DNA of 64,000 nt, from contig NZ_LMFA01000020.1 in NCBI RefSeq assembly GCF_001426565.1, forward strand, positions 70,879-134,878, in the 5' to 3' direction. The stretch's first letter is position 1; each line of letters opens with the position of its first letter. The notes beneath the pieces are model-generated. The model worked only from the letters and a program-made list of their open reading frames with translations, ran no database searches and was not told the origin of the DNA. Below are positions 44,291-54,420 of this stretch, piece after piece. This DNA is from Rhizobium sp. Root482 (GTDB lineage Bacteria > Pseudomonadota > Alphaproteobacteria > Rhizobiales > Rhizobiaceae). A program made the position numbers and the translations under genes.

Positions 44291-45547
44291 ATGCGCAAGT
44301 TTTTCACGACGACGGCAGTAGCGGCCATCATGGTCGGCTGCATGGCAGGCGGCTCGGCCGCGAATGCGGCGGAGAGCGTCGAGGTTCTGCACTGGTGGAC
44401 ATCCGGCGGCGAAGCGGCGGCGCTCGACGTCCTGAAGAAGGACCTTGAGAGCAAGGATATTTCGTGGACCGACATGCCGGTTGCCGGCGGCGGCGGCACG
44501 GAAGCCATGACCGTCCTGCGCGCCCGCGTTACCGCCGGCAATGCCCCGACGGCCGTTCAGATGCTCGGTTTCGACATTCTCGATTGGGCCAAGGAAGGCG
44601 CACTCGGCAATCTCGACGAAATCGCTGCCAAGGAAGGCTGGGACAAGGTCATTCCGGCTGCCCTGCAGCAGTTCTCGAAATATGACGGCCACTGGATCGC
44701 GGCTCCGGTCAATGTTCACTCCACCAACTGGATGTGGATCAACAAGGCGGCGCTCGACAAGGCCGGCGGCAAGGAGCCGCAGAACTGGGACGAACTGGTC
44801 GCACTGCTCGACAATTTCAAGGAGCAGGGCATTACCCCGATCGCCCATGGCGGCCAGCCCTGGCAGGATGCGACGATCTTCGACGCCGTCGTGCTTTCGC
44901 TCGGCACCGATTTCTACAAGCAGGCCTTCATCGATCTCGATCCGGCAGCCCTTGGCGGCGATAAGATGAAGACCGCCTTCGACCGCATGACCAAGCTGCG
45001 TTCCTATGTGGACGACAACTTCTCCGGCCGTGACTGGAACCTGGCTTCCGCCATGGTCATCGAAGGCAAGGCCGGCGTCCAGTTCATGGGCGATTGGGCA
45101 AAGGGCGAGTTCGTCAAGGCCAAGAAGGTGCCCGGCACCGATTTCGTCTGCATGCGCTACCCGGAAACCCAGGGCTCCGTTACCTTCAACTCCGACCAGT
45201 TCGCGATGTTCAAGGTTTCCGAAGACAAGGTTCCGGCCCAGATGCAGATGGCGGCCGCGATCGAAAGCCCGACCTTCCAGTCGGCCTTCAACGTGGTCAA
45301 GGGTTCGGCACCGGCCCGCACGGACGTTTCCAACGAAGCGTTCGACGCCTGCGGCAAGAAGGCAATCGCCGACCTGGCCGAGGCCGACAAGAGCGGCAAG
45401 CTGTTCGGTTCCATGGCGCATGGCCATGCCAATCCGGCAGCCGTCAAGAACGCCATCTACGACGTCGTGACGCGCCAGTTCAACGGTGAACTGTCCGCCG
45501 AAGACGCCGTCAAGGAACTGCCGGCCGCTGTTGCAGCCGCACAGTAA
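44291..45547 (+). CDS. Sugar ABC transporter binding protein (CUT1, glucose/mannose type)
   Basis: A 418-aa family-1 binding protein. The leader [20 protein letters not shown] to ANAAES ends about residue 27; Cys17 lies inside the hydrophobic core and is not a clean lipobox. [59 protein letters not shown] and MGDWAKGEF are typical of glucose-type CUT1 receptors such as GtsA. The strong GGGAGG ribosome site and position as first gene fit high expression. The oxidoreductases downstream suggest the ligand is a sugar or glycoside that is oxidised after import. Confidence 0.91.
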   Translation: MRKFFTTTAVAAIMVGCMAGGSAANAAESVEVLHWWTSGGEAAALDVLKKDLESKDISWTDMPVAGGGGTEAMTVLRARVTAGNAPTAVQMLGFDILDWAKEGALGNLDEIAAKEGWDKVIPAALQQFSKYDGHWIAAPVNVHSTNWMWINKAALDKAGGKEPQNWDELVALLDNFKEQGITPIAHGGQPWQDATIFDAVVLSLGTDFYKQAFIDLDPAALGGDKMKTAFDRMTKLRSYVDDNFSGRDWNLASAMVIEGKAGVQFMGDWAKGEFVKAKKVPGTDFVCMRYPETQGSVTFNSDQFAMFKVSEDKVPAQMQMAAAIESPTFQSAFNVVKGSAPARTDVSNEAFDACGKKAIADLAEADKSGKLFGSMAHGHANPAAVKNAIYDVVTRQFNGELSAEDAVKELPAAVAAAQ

Positions 45548-45574
45548 TCCGTCAATCACTGGCGCCAGCGTTTA

Positions 45575-45687
45575 CCCCTCATCCGCCCTATCGGGCACCT
45601 TCTCCCCATTCATGGGGAGAAGGGATAAGCGGCAAGCTCCGTCGTCCCCTCTCCCCGCCAGCGGGGAGAGGGCTAGGGTGAGGGGCA
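45575..45687. repeat. RIME-type double-palindrome repeat
   Basis: A 113-base copy begins CCCCTCATCCGCCCTATCGG and holds hairpins around CTCCCCATTCATGGGGAG and CCTCTCCCCGCCAGCGGGG, ending GGGTGAGGGGCA. It sits directly between the binding-protein gene and the first permease gene of one operon, so it must be transcribed and may stabilise the binding-protein mRNA or lower downstream expression. Confidence 0.8.
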
Positions 45688-45722
45688 TTTGATTTCACTT
45701 AAATTTTACGGTGGTAGTCGCT

Positions 45723-46604
45723 ATGGATAGCCGCAGCCGGCTGCAGGATATTGTGCCAAAACTGGTGCTTGCTCCCAGCTTCCTCATCGTCCTCGTCTTC
45801 GTCTATGGCTTCATTGCCTATACCGGCTTCCTGTCGATGACCGATAGCAAGATGCTGCCGTCCTACAATTTCGTGGGTTTGAGCAATTATTCCAAGCTCT
45901 GGGCGCTGCCGCACTGGTGGCGGGCGATCTCCAATCTGGCGATCTTTGCGACGCTCTATATCGGCATATGCTCGGTTCTGGGCCTCGGCCTTGCCATCCT
46001 GCTCGACCAGAAGATCCGTGCCGAGGGGCTGCTCCGGCCGATCTATCTCTATCCGATGGCGCTGTCCTTTATCGTTACCGGCACGGCCTGGAAATGGTTT
46101 CTCGATCCCGGCATCGGGCTCGAAAACACCATGCATCTCTGGGGCTGGGAAAGCTTTACCTTCGACTGGATCAAGGATCGCAACTACGCCATCTATTGCG
46201 TGGTGATCGCCGCTGTCTGGCAGTCCACCGGTTTCATCATGGCCATGTTCCTCGCCGGTCTTCGCGGCGTCGACAATGAGATCATCAAGGCGGCCCAGAT
46301 CGACGGCGCTTCGTCGACGACGATCTACCGGCGGATCATCATTCCCCTGATGCGGCCTGTGTTTCTCTCCGCCTTCGTCGTGCTCGCCCATCTTGCCATC
46401 AAGGCCTACGATCTGGTCGTGGCGCTGACCGGCGGCGGGCCGGGGCAGGCGACCGAGCTTCCGGCAACCTTCATGTATTCCTACACTTTCACCCGCAACC
46501 AGATGGGCATCGGCGCCTCCTCGGCGATCATCATGCTGGCGATGATCTTCTCCATCATCATTCCCTATCTCTACTCCGAAATCAGAGGGGAGAAGCGCGC
46601 ATGA
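45723..46604 (+). CDS. Sugar ABC transporter permease (CUT1, MalF type)
   Basis: A 293-aa permease with six predicted membrane spans. MDSRSRLQDIVPKLVLAPSF leads into TM1; the coupling loop is EIIKAAQIDGASSTTIYRRI with IIPLMRP, as in MalF/GtsB. I chose ATG 45723; GTG 45711 would add four residues. It lies behind the transcribed palindromic repeat and overlaps the next permease gene by ATGA. Confidence 0.92.
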   Translation: MDSRSRLQDIVPKLVLAPSFLIVLVFVYGFIAYTGFLSMTDSKMLPSYNFVGLSNYSKLWALPHWWRAISNLAIFATLYIGICSVLGLGLAILLDQKIRAEGLLRPIYLYPMALSFIVTGTAWKWFLDPGIGLENTMHLWGWESFTFDWIKDRNYAIYCVVIAAVWQSTGFIMAMFLAGLRGVDNEIIKAAQIDGASSTTIYRRIIIPLMRPVFLSAFVVLAHLAIKAYDLVVALTGGGPGQATELPATFMYSYTFTRNQMGIGASSAIIMLAMIFSIIIPYLYSEIRGEKRA

Positions 46605-47482
46605 GTGTGCAGAGCTCCGACAACGCAATCTCCTCGAACCGGCTGACGCGCGCGCTCATCTATGCCGTGCTCATCCTGTTTGCAGCCTATTCGCTGCTGC
46701 CGCTCTATGTGATGGTGGTCAATTCGTTCAAACCGCTGGATGAAATCCGCCTGGGCGGCATGCTCAACCTGCCGCAGACATGGACGATCGCGCCTTGGCT
46801 TTCCGCCTGGTCGACGGCGCAGATCGGCGTGCAGCCGACCGGCCTCAAGCCCTTCTTCATCAACTCGATCCTGATGGTCATTCCGGCCGTGGCGATCTCC
46901 ACCATTCTCGGCGCGCTCAACGGCTATGTGCTGACGAAATGGCGGTTTCCGGGTTCCGGCATCTTCTTCGGCATGCTGCTTTTGTCCTGCTTCATTCCGT
47001 TCCAGATCGTGCTGATCCCGATGGCCCGCATTCTCGGCATGATCGGGCTGGCGGGTTCCGTGCCCGGGCTGATCTTCGTCCATGTCATCTACGGCCTCGG
47101 CTTCACCACGCTCTATTTCCGCAATTACTACGAGGCCTTCCCAACGGAATTGGTGCGGGCGGCGCAGATCGATGGGGCGAGCTTCTTCCAGATTTTCCGG
47201 CGCATCCTTCTGCCGTCGTCCGGGCCGATCATCGTCGTCTCCGTCATCTGGCAGTTCACCAATATCTGGAACGACTTCCTGTTCGGAGCTTCGTTCTCCG
47301 GCGCCAATTCGGTGCCGATGACGGTGGCGCTCAACAATCTCGTTTCCTCCTCCACGGGGGTCAAGGAATACAATGTCCATTTCGCAGGCGCGATCCTCGC
47401 CGCCCTGCCAACGCTCGTCGTCTATATCGTGTCCGGCCGCTATTTCGTGCGCGGCCTGATGTCCGGCGCCGTGAAGGGGTAA
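46601..47482 (+). CDS. Sugar ABC transporter permease (CUT1, MalG type)
   Basis: A 293-aa permease with six spans. The EAA coupling loop is ELVRAAQIDGASFFQIFRRI followed by LLPSSGPIIVV, and the N-terminus has the MalG-type VMVVNSFKPLDEI. It pairs with the upstream permease to form the channel. It is 4 bases before the ATPase gene. Confidence 0.93.
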   Translation: MSVQSSDNAISSNRLTRALIYAVLILFAAYSLLPLYVMVVNSFKPLDEIRLGGMLNLPQTWTIAPWLSAWSTAQIGVQPTGLKPFFINSILMVIPAVAISTILGALNGYVLTKWRFPGSGIFFGMLLLSCFIPFQIVLIPMARILGMIGLAGSVPGLIFVHVIYGLGFTTLYFRNYYEAFPTELVRAAQIDGASFFQIFRRILLPSSGPIIVVSVIWQFTNIWNDFLFGASFSGANSVPMTVALNNLVSSSTGVKEYNVHFAGAILAALPTLVVYIVSGRYFVRGLMSGAVKG

Positions 47483-47486
47483 GTTC

Positions 47487-48599
<1,113 letters not shown>

Positions 48600-48606
48600 T
48601 ATCGTC

Positions 48607-50115
48607 ATGAATGGTCAGCCCGATATAGTCATCATCGGCTCCGGCATCGGCGGCGCGACGATCGCGTCGGCGCTCGCCGGTTCCGGTGCCGACATCCTCA
48701 TCCTGGAGGCCGGCGGTCATATCGAAGACCGGCCGGAAAACCGCGACCAGCGGGCAATCTTCCAGCGCGGCCATTTCCGCCCGAAGGAAAGCTGGTACGA
48801 GGCCGACGGCACCAGCTTCAATCCCGGCAATTATTACAATGTCGGCGGCAATTCGAAATTCTTCGGCGCGGTGATGGTGCGCTACCGCCGCGAGGATTTC
48901 GCCGAAATGGCACATCTGGAAGGCGTCTCGCCCGCCTGGCCCTTCGCCTATGAGGAACTGGAGCCCTGGTACGGCCGCGCCGAACAGCTCTACCAGGTGC
49001 GTGGCAGCCTTGGCGAGGATCCGACCGAGCCCGATCATTCGCAGCCCTATCCGTTCGCACCCGTGCCGGACGAGCCGCCGATCGCCCGCGTGCGCGAAAA
49101 GCTCAAGCGCAACGGCCTCAACCCCTATTCGCTGCCGCTCGGCGTCGATATCGACAAATGGCTCGGCAAGGCAAAGACGCCTTGGGACGCGCATCCCAAT
49201 AGCTTCGACGGCAAGATGGACGCGGAGACGGCGGCGCTGGCGGTTGCCCTGCAGCATCCCAATGTGCGGCTGCAGACCGGATCGCGAGTGACGCGGCTCG
49301 AGACGGCGCCCGACGGCAAGCGCATTGAGACGGTGCACTATGTTCGCGACGGCGCCGAACAGTCGGTCACGCCGAAACTCGTCATCCTGTCGGCCGGCGC
49401 CGTCCAGTCGGCGGCGCTGCTGCTGCGCTCGGCCAATGCTGTTCACCCGAAAGGCCTTGCCAACAGCTCCGACCAGGTCGGCCGTAATTTCATGAACCAC
49501 AATTCGAGCGCCGTGCTGGCGATTTCGCCGTGGTTCAGGAATGATTCGATCTATCAGAAGACCTTCGGCTTCAACGATTATTATCTGTCTGACGGGGAGG
49601 GCAGGCCGCCGCTCGGCAATGTGCAGCTTCTCGGGCGGATTTCCGGCCGTATCCTCAAGGCCAACCTGCCGAGACTGCCGGAATGGCTGCTCGATCGGGT
49701 CTCGGCGCATGCCATTGATTTCTACGCGATGAGCGAGGATATCCCGCATCCGGAAAGCCGGATCATGGTCGATGGCGAGCGCATCGTGCTGCAATGGGTG
49801 CGCACCAACTGGCCGGCGCATCTGATGCTGGTGAAGAAGTTGAAACAGGCGCTAAAGGCGGCGGGTTTCCCGATCGTCCTGTCGCGGCCCTTCGACAAGC
49901 GTACGCCGTCGCACCAGTGCGGCACGGTGCGGATGGGCGACGATCCGACACTCTCGCCGCTCGACGTCTATTGCCGCGCCTTTGATCATCAGAACCTGTT
50001 CGTCGTCGATGCGAGCTTCCTGCCGACCTCGGCCGCCGTCAATCCGGCGTTGACGGTGGCGGCGCAGGCGCTCAGGGTCGCCGATCACATCACATCGAAG
50101 GATTTGGCGGCATGA
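48607..50115 (+). CDS. GMC-family flavin oxidoreductase (sugar oxidase/dehydrogenase-like)
   Basis: A 502-aa FAD enzyme. DIVIIGSGIGGATIASALAG is the FAD-binding motif, ILEAGG the strand-2 end, NPGNYYNVGGNSKFFGAVM the GMC signature 1 region, VILSAGAVQSAALLLRS signature 2, and HQCGTVRMG the catalytic His loop, followed by VVDASFLPTSAAVNPALT. No signal peptide, so it works in the cytoplasm. The closest characterised types I would compare are pyranose oxidase and glucoside 3-dehydrogenase subunits. It follows the sugar ATPase gene immediately and overlaps the SDR gene by 4 bases. Confidence 0.88.
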   Translation: MNGQPDIVIIGSGIGGATIASALAGSGADILILEAGGHIEDRPENRDQRAIFQRGHFRPKESWYEADGTSFNPGNYYNVGGNSKFFGAVMVRYRREDFAEMAHLEGVSPAWPFAYEELEPWYGRAEQLYQVRGSLGEDPTEPDHSQPYPFAPVPDEPPIARVREKLKRNGLNPYSLPLGVDIDKWLGKAKTPWDAHPNSFDGKMDAETAALAVALQHPNVRLQTGSRVTRLETAPDGKRIETVHYVRDGAEQSVTPKLVILSAGAVQSAALLLRSANAVHPKGLANSSDQVGRNFMNHNSSAVLAISPWFRNDSIYQKTFGFNDYYLSDGEGRPPLGNVQLLGRISGRILKANLPRLPEWLLDRVSAHAIDFYAMSEDIPHPESRIMVDGERIVLQWVRTNWPAHLMLVKKLKQALKAAGFPIVLSRPFDKRTPSHQCGTVRMGDDPTLSPLDVYCRAFDHQNLFVVDASFLPTSAAVNPALTVAAQALRVADHITSKDLAA

Positions 50116-50888
50116 CGGATGAAAAACGTCCCCTCGCCATCGTCACCGGCGGCCGCCGCGGCATCGGCCTCGGTATTGCCAAGGCGCTGGCGAAAGGCGG
50201 CTACGATATCGCCATCACCGGCATCGGCGAGGCGGACCAGCTCGGCTCGGTGCTCGATGATCTGGGGACGCTCGGTGCGAGGGCGGTATTCCTGAAGGCT
50301 GATCTTTCGGTTCTGTCCGGACACCGGGCGACGGTCGATGCGGTGCTCGATGCGTTCGGGTCGATCGACTGCCTCGTCAACAATGCTGGCATGGCATCGG
50401 TGATGCGCGGCGATTTTCTTGATCTGGCCCCGGCAAATTTCGACGCGATCATGGCCACCAATCTGCGCGGAACGGTGTTCTTCACCCAGGCCGTCGTCAG
50501 GGCGATGCTGGCGCAGCAATCCGGCGTGAAGAACCGTTCAGTGATCAACATCACCTCTGTGTCCGCGACCCTGTCTTCGCCGGAACGGCTGGACTACTGC
50601 ATGAGCAAGGCCGGGCTTGCGGCCTTTTCGCAAGGGCTGGCCCTGCGCCTGGCGGAGACCGGAATTTCCGTCTTCGAGGTGCGGCCGGGCATCATCCGAT
50701 CGGACATGACGGCGGGGGTCTCCGCGAAATACGACGCCCTGATCGACGGCGGCCTCGTGCCGATGCGGCGCTGGGGCGAGGCCGAGGATATCGGCCGCAT
50801 GGTCGCGGCGCTCGCCAGCGGCAGCTTCGGTTTCGCCACGGGCTCGGTGGTATCAGCCGATGGCGGGCTTTCGATCGGGCGGTTGTAG
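50112..50888 (+). CDS. Short-chain dehydrogenase/reductase
   Basis: A 258-aa classical SDR. The cofactor motif is VTGGRRGIGLGIA (TGxxxGIG, about residues 11-23), with NNAGM, the catalytic Ser in NITSVSA, and YCMSK (Tyr-x-x-x-Lys). LKADLS suggests an Asp after strand 3; cofactor preference is not clear. It ends with FATGSVVSADGGLSIGRL, the normal SDR C-terminus. It stands between two GMC oxidoreductases, so it probably reduces or oxidises the keto product of one of them. Confidence 0.9.
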   Translation: MTDEKRPLAIVTGGRRGIGLGIAKALAKGGYDIAITGIGEADQLGSVLDDLGTLGARAVFLKADLSVLSGHRATVDAVLDAFGSIDCLVNNAGMASVMRGDFLDLAPANFDAIMATNLRGTVFFTQAVVRAMLAQQSGVKNRSVINITSVSATLSSPERLDYCMSKAGLAAFSQGLALRLAETGISVFEVRPGIIRSDMTAGVSAKYDALIDGGLVPMRRWGEAEDIGRMVAALASGSFGFATGSVVSADGGLSIGRL

Positions 50889-50910
50889 AGAGAGTGTCTT
50901 GTTGTGATTG

Positions 50911-51039
50911 CCCCTCACCCTCACCCTCACCCTCACCCTAGCCCTCTCCCCGTAAACGGGGAGAGGGGACTAAGGAATTTGCGGCACGGTCCTTCTCCCC
51001 GCACGCGGGGAGAAGGTGCCCGGCAGGGCGGATGAGGGG
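50911..51039. repeat. RIME-type repeat in inverted orientation with a CCCTCA microrepeat
   Basis: The element is the reverse complement of the other copies: GCCCTCTCCCCGTAAACGGGG, then CTTCTCCCCGCACGCGGGG, then GGCAGGGCGGATGAGGGG. At its left end CCCTCA is repeated four times in tandem (50912-50935), where other copies have one. It lies between the SDR and second GMC genes of the same operon. Confidence 0.8.
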
Positions 51040-51076
51040 CCATGCTCCTCGGCAAGTGGAATTTAAGGACGACGAC

Positions 51077-52732
51077 ATGAGCTATGATTACATCATCACC
51101 GGCGCCGGGCCTGCCGGTTGCGTGCTGGCCAACCGGTTGAGCGAGGACGCGGATGTGAAGGTGCTGCTGCTCGAGGCCGGCGGCGGCGACTGGAACCCGC
51201 TGTTCCACATGCCGGCCGGCTTTGCCAAGATGACCAAGGGCGTTGCCAGCTGGGGCTGGGAGACCGTGCCGCAGAAGCATATGAAAGGCCGCGTGCTGCG
51301 TTATACCCAGGCCAAGGTGATCGGCGGCGGCTCCTCGATCAATGCGCAGCTTTATACGCGCGGCAATGCGGCCGATTACGATCTCTGGGCCAGCGAAGAC
51401 GGCTGCGCCGGCTGGGACTATCGTAACGTCCTGCCCTATTTCAAGCGTTCGGAAGACAACCAGCGCTTTGCTGACGATTACCATTCTTATGGCGGGCCGC
51501 TTGGCGTTTCCATGCCGGTTTCGGCATTGCCGATCTGCGATGCCTATATCCGCGCCGGCCAGGAGCTCGGCATTCCCTATAATCACGATTTCAACGGCAG
51601 GCAGCAGGCCGGCGTCGGTTTCTATCAACTGACCCAGCGCAATCGCCGCCGCTCTTCGGCCTCGCTCGCCTATCTCTCGCCGATCCGCGACCGTAAGAAC
51701 CTGACGGTTCGGCTGGGCACGCGGGTGACGCGGATCGTGCTGGAAGGAACCCGCGCGGTTGGCGTCGAAATCGCCACGGCAAAAGGGTTGGAGACGATCA
51801 GGGCCGAGCGGGAAGTGCTGGTCTCCTCCGGCGCCATCGGTTCGCCGAAACTGCTGCTGCAGTCCGGTATCGGTCCGGCGGATCATTTGCGCGCGGTCGG
51901 TGTCGAGGTGAAGCACGATCTGGCCGGCGTCGGCGGCAATCTGCAGGATCATCTCGATCTCTTCGTCATCTCCGAATGCACCGGCGACCATACCTATGAC
52001 GGTGTCGCGAAATTGCACCGAACGCTTTGGGCAGGCCTGCAATATGCGCTGTTCCGCTCCGGCCCGGTGGCCTCGTCACTGTTCGAGACCGGCGGCTTCT
52101 GGTATGCGGATCCGCAGGCGCGCTCGCCGGATATCCAGTTCCATCTCGGCCTCGGCTCCGGCATCGAGGCCGGCGTCGAAAAGCTCAGGAATGCCGGGGT
52201 GACGCTGAATTCGGCCTATCTGCATCCACGCTCGCGCGGCACGGTGCGGCTGTCCTCCGCCGATCCGGCCGCAGCGCCGCTGATCGACCCGAACTACTGG
52301 AGCGATCCGCATGATCGCAAGATGTCTATCGAAGGACTGAAGATCGCCCGGGAAATCTTCCAGCAGAATGCGCTGAAACCGTTCATCATGGCCGAACGCC
52401 TGCCGGGTCCGAAGGTCATGACTGACCAGGAACTGTTCGATTACGGCTGCGCCAATGCCAAGACCGATCACCATCCGGTGGGCACCTGCAAGATGGGAAC
52501 CGGCGCTGATGCGGTCGTCGATCTGGAACTGAAGGTCCATGGGCTCGAAGGTCTGCGGGTCTGCGACAGTTCGGTCATGCCGCGCGTTCCCTCCTGCAAT
52601 ACCAATGGACCGACGATCATGATGGGCGAGAAGGGCTCGGACATCATCCGCAACCGGCAGCCACTGCCGGCGGCGATCTTCTCGCACGAACGCAACGACC
52701 AGCGGCCGCGTGCGCGCGCCGAAATAAGATAG
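51077..52732 (+). CDS. GMC-family oxidoreductase (choline/alcohol dehydrogenase-like)
   Basis: A 551-aa FAD enzyme. YDYIITGAGPAGCVLANRLS binds FAD; VIGGGSSINAQLYTRGNAAD is GMC signature 1; VLVSSGAIGSPKLLLQSGIG is signature 2; DHHPVGTCKMG carries the catalytic His. This spacing is the BetA/AlkJ-like pattern and differs from the first GMC gene, so the two are not recent duplicates. ATG 51077 (MSYDYIITG) is used; the upstream frame runs into the repeat. It would oxidise an alcohol group of an intermediate. Confidence 0.9.
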   Translation: MSYDYIITGAGPAGCVLANRLSEDADVKVLLLEAGGGDWNPLFHMPAGFAKMTKGVASWGWETVPQKHMKGRVLRYTQAKVIGGGSSINAQLYTRGNAADYDLWASEDGCAGWDYRNVLPYFKRSEDNQRFADDYHSYGGPLGVSMPVSALPICDAYIRAGQELGIPYNHDFNGRQQAGVGFYQLTQRNRRRSSASLAYLSPIRDRKNLTVRLGTRVTRIVLEGTRAVGVEIATAKGLETIRAEREVLVSSGAIGSPKLLLQSGIGPADHLRAVGVEVKHDLAGVGGNLQDHLDLFVISECTGDHTYDGVAKLHRTLWAGLQYALFRSGPVASSLFETGGFWYADPQARSPDIQFHLGLGSGIEAGVEKLRNAGVTLNSAYLHPRSRGTVRLSSADPAAAPLIDPNYWSDPHDRKMSIEGLKIAREIFQQNALKPFIMAERLPGPKVMTDQELFDYGCANAKTDHHPVGTCKMGTGADAVVDLELKVHGLEGLRVCDSSVMPRVPSCNTNGPTIMMGEKGSDIIRNRQPLPAAIFSHERNDQRPRARAEIR

Positions 52733-52740
52733 GAATCGCC

Positions 52741-53055
52741 ATGATCCGCCATTGTGTCTTCATCCGCTTCAAGGCGAGTATCCCGCAGACCGAACGGGCG
52801 TCGATTCTGGCTGATATCGCCGATCTCAAGAGGTTGGTTCCGGGCTATCTGACGGTAAATATCGGTCCCAATGTCAGCCCGGAAGGGCTGGGCAGGGGCT
52901 ATACCGACGGCTTTGTCATCGATTTTACCGATGCGGCCGCGCGCGACGCCTATCTTGTCCATCCAGCGCACGAAAAGGCGGGCAGGCGGATCGTCGCGGC
53001 GGCCGAAGGCGGCGTGGACGGTGTGTTCGTCTATGATTTCGAGATGGCGGGTTGA
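52741..53055 (+). CDS. Dabb-domain (stress-responsive A/B barrel) protein
   Basis: A 104-aa protein with MIRHCVFIRFKASIPQTERA at the N-terminus and HPAHEKAGRRIVAAAEGG before the C-terminus, the two conserved parts of the Dabb ferredoxin-like barrel. These domains usually dimerise and some act as small lyases, cyclases or accessory enzymes. It has an AGGA ribosome site and shares TGATG with the glycerate kinase start. A role in an unstable intermediate of this pathway is an inference from position. Confidence 0.82.
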   Translation: MIRHCVFIRFKASIPQTERASILADIADLKRLVPGYLTVNIGPNVSPEGLGRGYTDGFVIDFTDAAARDAYLVHPAHEKAGRRIVAAAEGGVDGVFVYDFEMAG

Positions 53056-54329
53056 TGGCGATGTCGCTTGAGCCGCGCGCTTTCCTCACCAGCCTGTTCG
53101 AGGCGGCGGTCAAGGCTGCCGATCCCCTGACGGCGATCCGCGCTCATCTGCCCGAAAGGCCGAAAGGCCGCACGATCGTCGTCGGCGCCGGCAAGGCCGC
53201 GAGCCAGATGGCGGCCGCCTTCGAAAACCTCTGGGACGGGCCGCTCGAAGGCGCGGTGGTGGCCCGGCACGGACCGGTGGCGGTTTGCGAGCGCATCCGC
53301 GTCCTGCAGTCGGCCCATCCTGTGCCGGACGAGGCAGGACTTGCCGGTTCGGCCGAATTGCTGCGACTTGTTGAGGGCTTGACGCCCGACGATCTCGTCG
53401 TGGCGTTGATCTCGGGCGGCGGTTCGTCCCTGCTGCCGGCCCCGCCTGCGGGGCTCTCGCTTGAAGACGAGATTGTCGTCAACAGGGCGCTGCTTGCCTC
53501 GGGCGCGCCGATCTCGGCGATGAATGTCGTGCGCAAACACGTGTCGCGCATCAAGAGCGGGCGGCTGGCCTTCGCAGCAGCGCCGGCGCGGCTGGTGAGC
53601 CTGATCGTCTCCGATGTCCCGGGCGACAATCCGGCCTTCGTCGCCTCGGGGCCGACCATCGCGGATTTTTCGACGGCGCAGGATGCGCTTGCCATTATTG
53701 CCCGCTACGGTCTGGCCCTGCCCGAACCCGTCATGCGCCATCTGCGCTCCGGCCAGGCGGATGCGCCCCGGCCCGATCATCCGGCCTTTGCCGGCCAGGC
53801 GCATCATGTCATCGCCTCGGCAGGTGTCTCGCTCGAAGCGGCCGCCGCGAGAGCCCGTTCGCTGGGCGTCGAGGCGGTCATTCTTTCGGACGCGATCGAG
53901 GGCGAGGCGCGCGATATCGGCCGCATGCACGCGGCGATCGCCCGCGAAACGGCCGCGCGCGGCCGGCCGTTCACAAAGCCGATCGTCATCCTTTCGGGCG
54001 GCGAAACTACGGTGACGATACCGCCCGGCGCCCAAGGAAAGGGCGGCCGCAACAGCGAATTCCTTTTGTCCTTCGCACTTGATATCGATGGCATCGATGG
54101 CATTCATGCGCTGGCCGCCGATACGGACGGCATCGACGGATCGGAAGACAATGCCGGTGCCTTTGCCGATGGCGGCACGATCCACCGCATGCGCACGGCC
54201 GGCGCCGATGCGCGCGCCCATCTTGCCCGCCATGACGCCTGGAGCGCGTTTTGCGCGAGCGGCGATCTGTTCGTGCCGGGGCCAACGGGAACGAATGTCA
54301 ATGATTTCAGGGCGTTATTGATCCGCTAA
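53055..54329 (+). CDS. Glycerate 2-kinase (MOFRL/TtuD-GckA type)
   Basis: A 424-aa class-II glycerate kinase that phosphorylates D-glycerate, probably at O2. Landmarks are IVVGAGKAASQMAAA, VVARHGP, ALISGGGSSLLPAPPAG (the phosphate loop), SDVPGDNPAFVASGPT, SGGETTVTI and the MOFRL-domain GGRNSEFLLSFAL with TDGIDGSEDNAGA. Older annotations call these hydroxypyruvate reductase TtuD. Start ATG 53055 overlaps the Dabb stop; ATG 53061 is possible. It is the last gene of the series, implying that the pathway releases glycerate, which enters glycolysis as 2-phosphoglycerate. Confidence 0.9.
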   Translation: MAMSLEPRAFLTSLFEAAVKAADPLTAIRAHLPERPKGRTIVVGAGKAASQMAAAFENLWDGPLEGAVVARHGPVAVCERIRVLQSAHPVPDEAGLAGSAELLRLVEGLTPDDLVVALISGGGSSLLPAPPAGLSLEDEIVVNRALLASGAPISAMNVVRKHVSRIKSGRLAFAAAPARLVSLIVSDVPGDNPAFVASGPTIADFSTAQDALAIIARYGLALPEPVMRHLRSGQADAPRPDHPAFAGQAHHVIASAGVSLEAAAARARSLGVEAVILSDAIEGEARDIGRMHAAIARETAARGRPFTKPIVILSGGETTVTIPPGAQGKGGRNSEFLLSFALDIDGIDGIHALAADTDGIDGSEDNAGAFADGGTIHRMRTAGADARAHLARHDAWSAFCASGDLFVPGPTGTNVNDFRALLIR

Positions 54330-54420
54330 GTTCTTTCGTCGCGTCTTCCTATTCCTTGCTGCATGGCTGGAACAAAATCTTCGCCCCATCCGTTGCTTCC
54401 CTGGTTATGGAGGGTGTGCA

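Noticed and set aside
50912-50940. CRISPR-like short repeats
   Set aside because: The CCCTCA units are six bases in direct tandem without spacers, within a palindromic element; no CRISPR geometry and no cas gene in the window.
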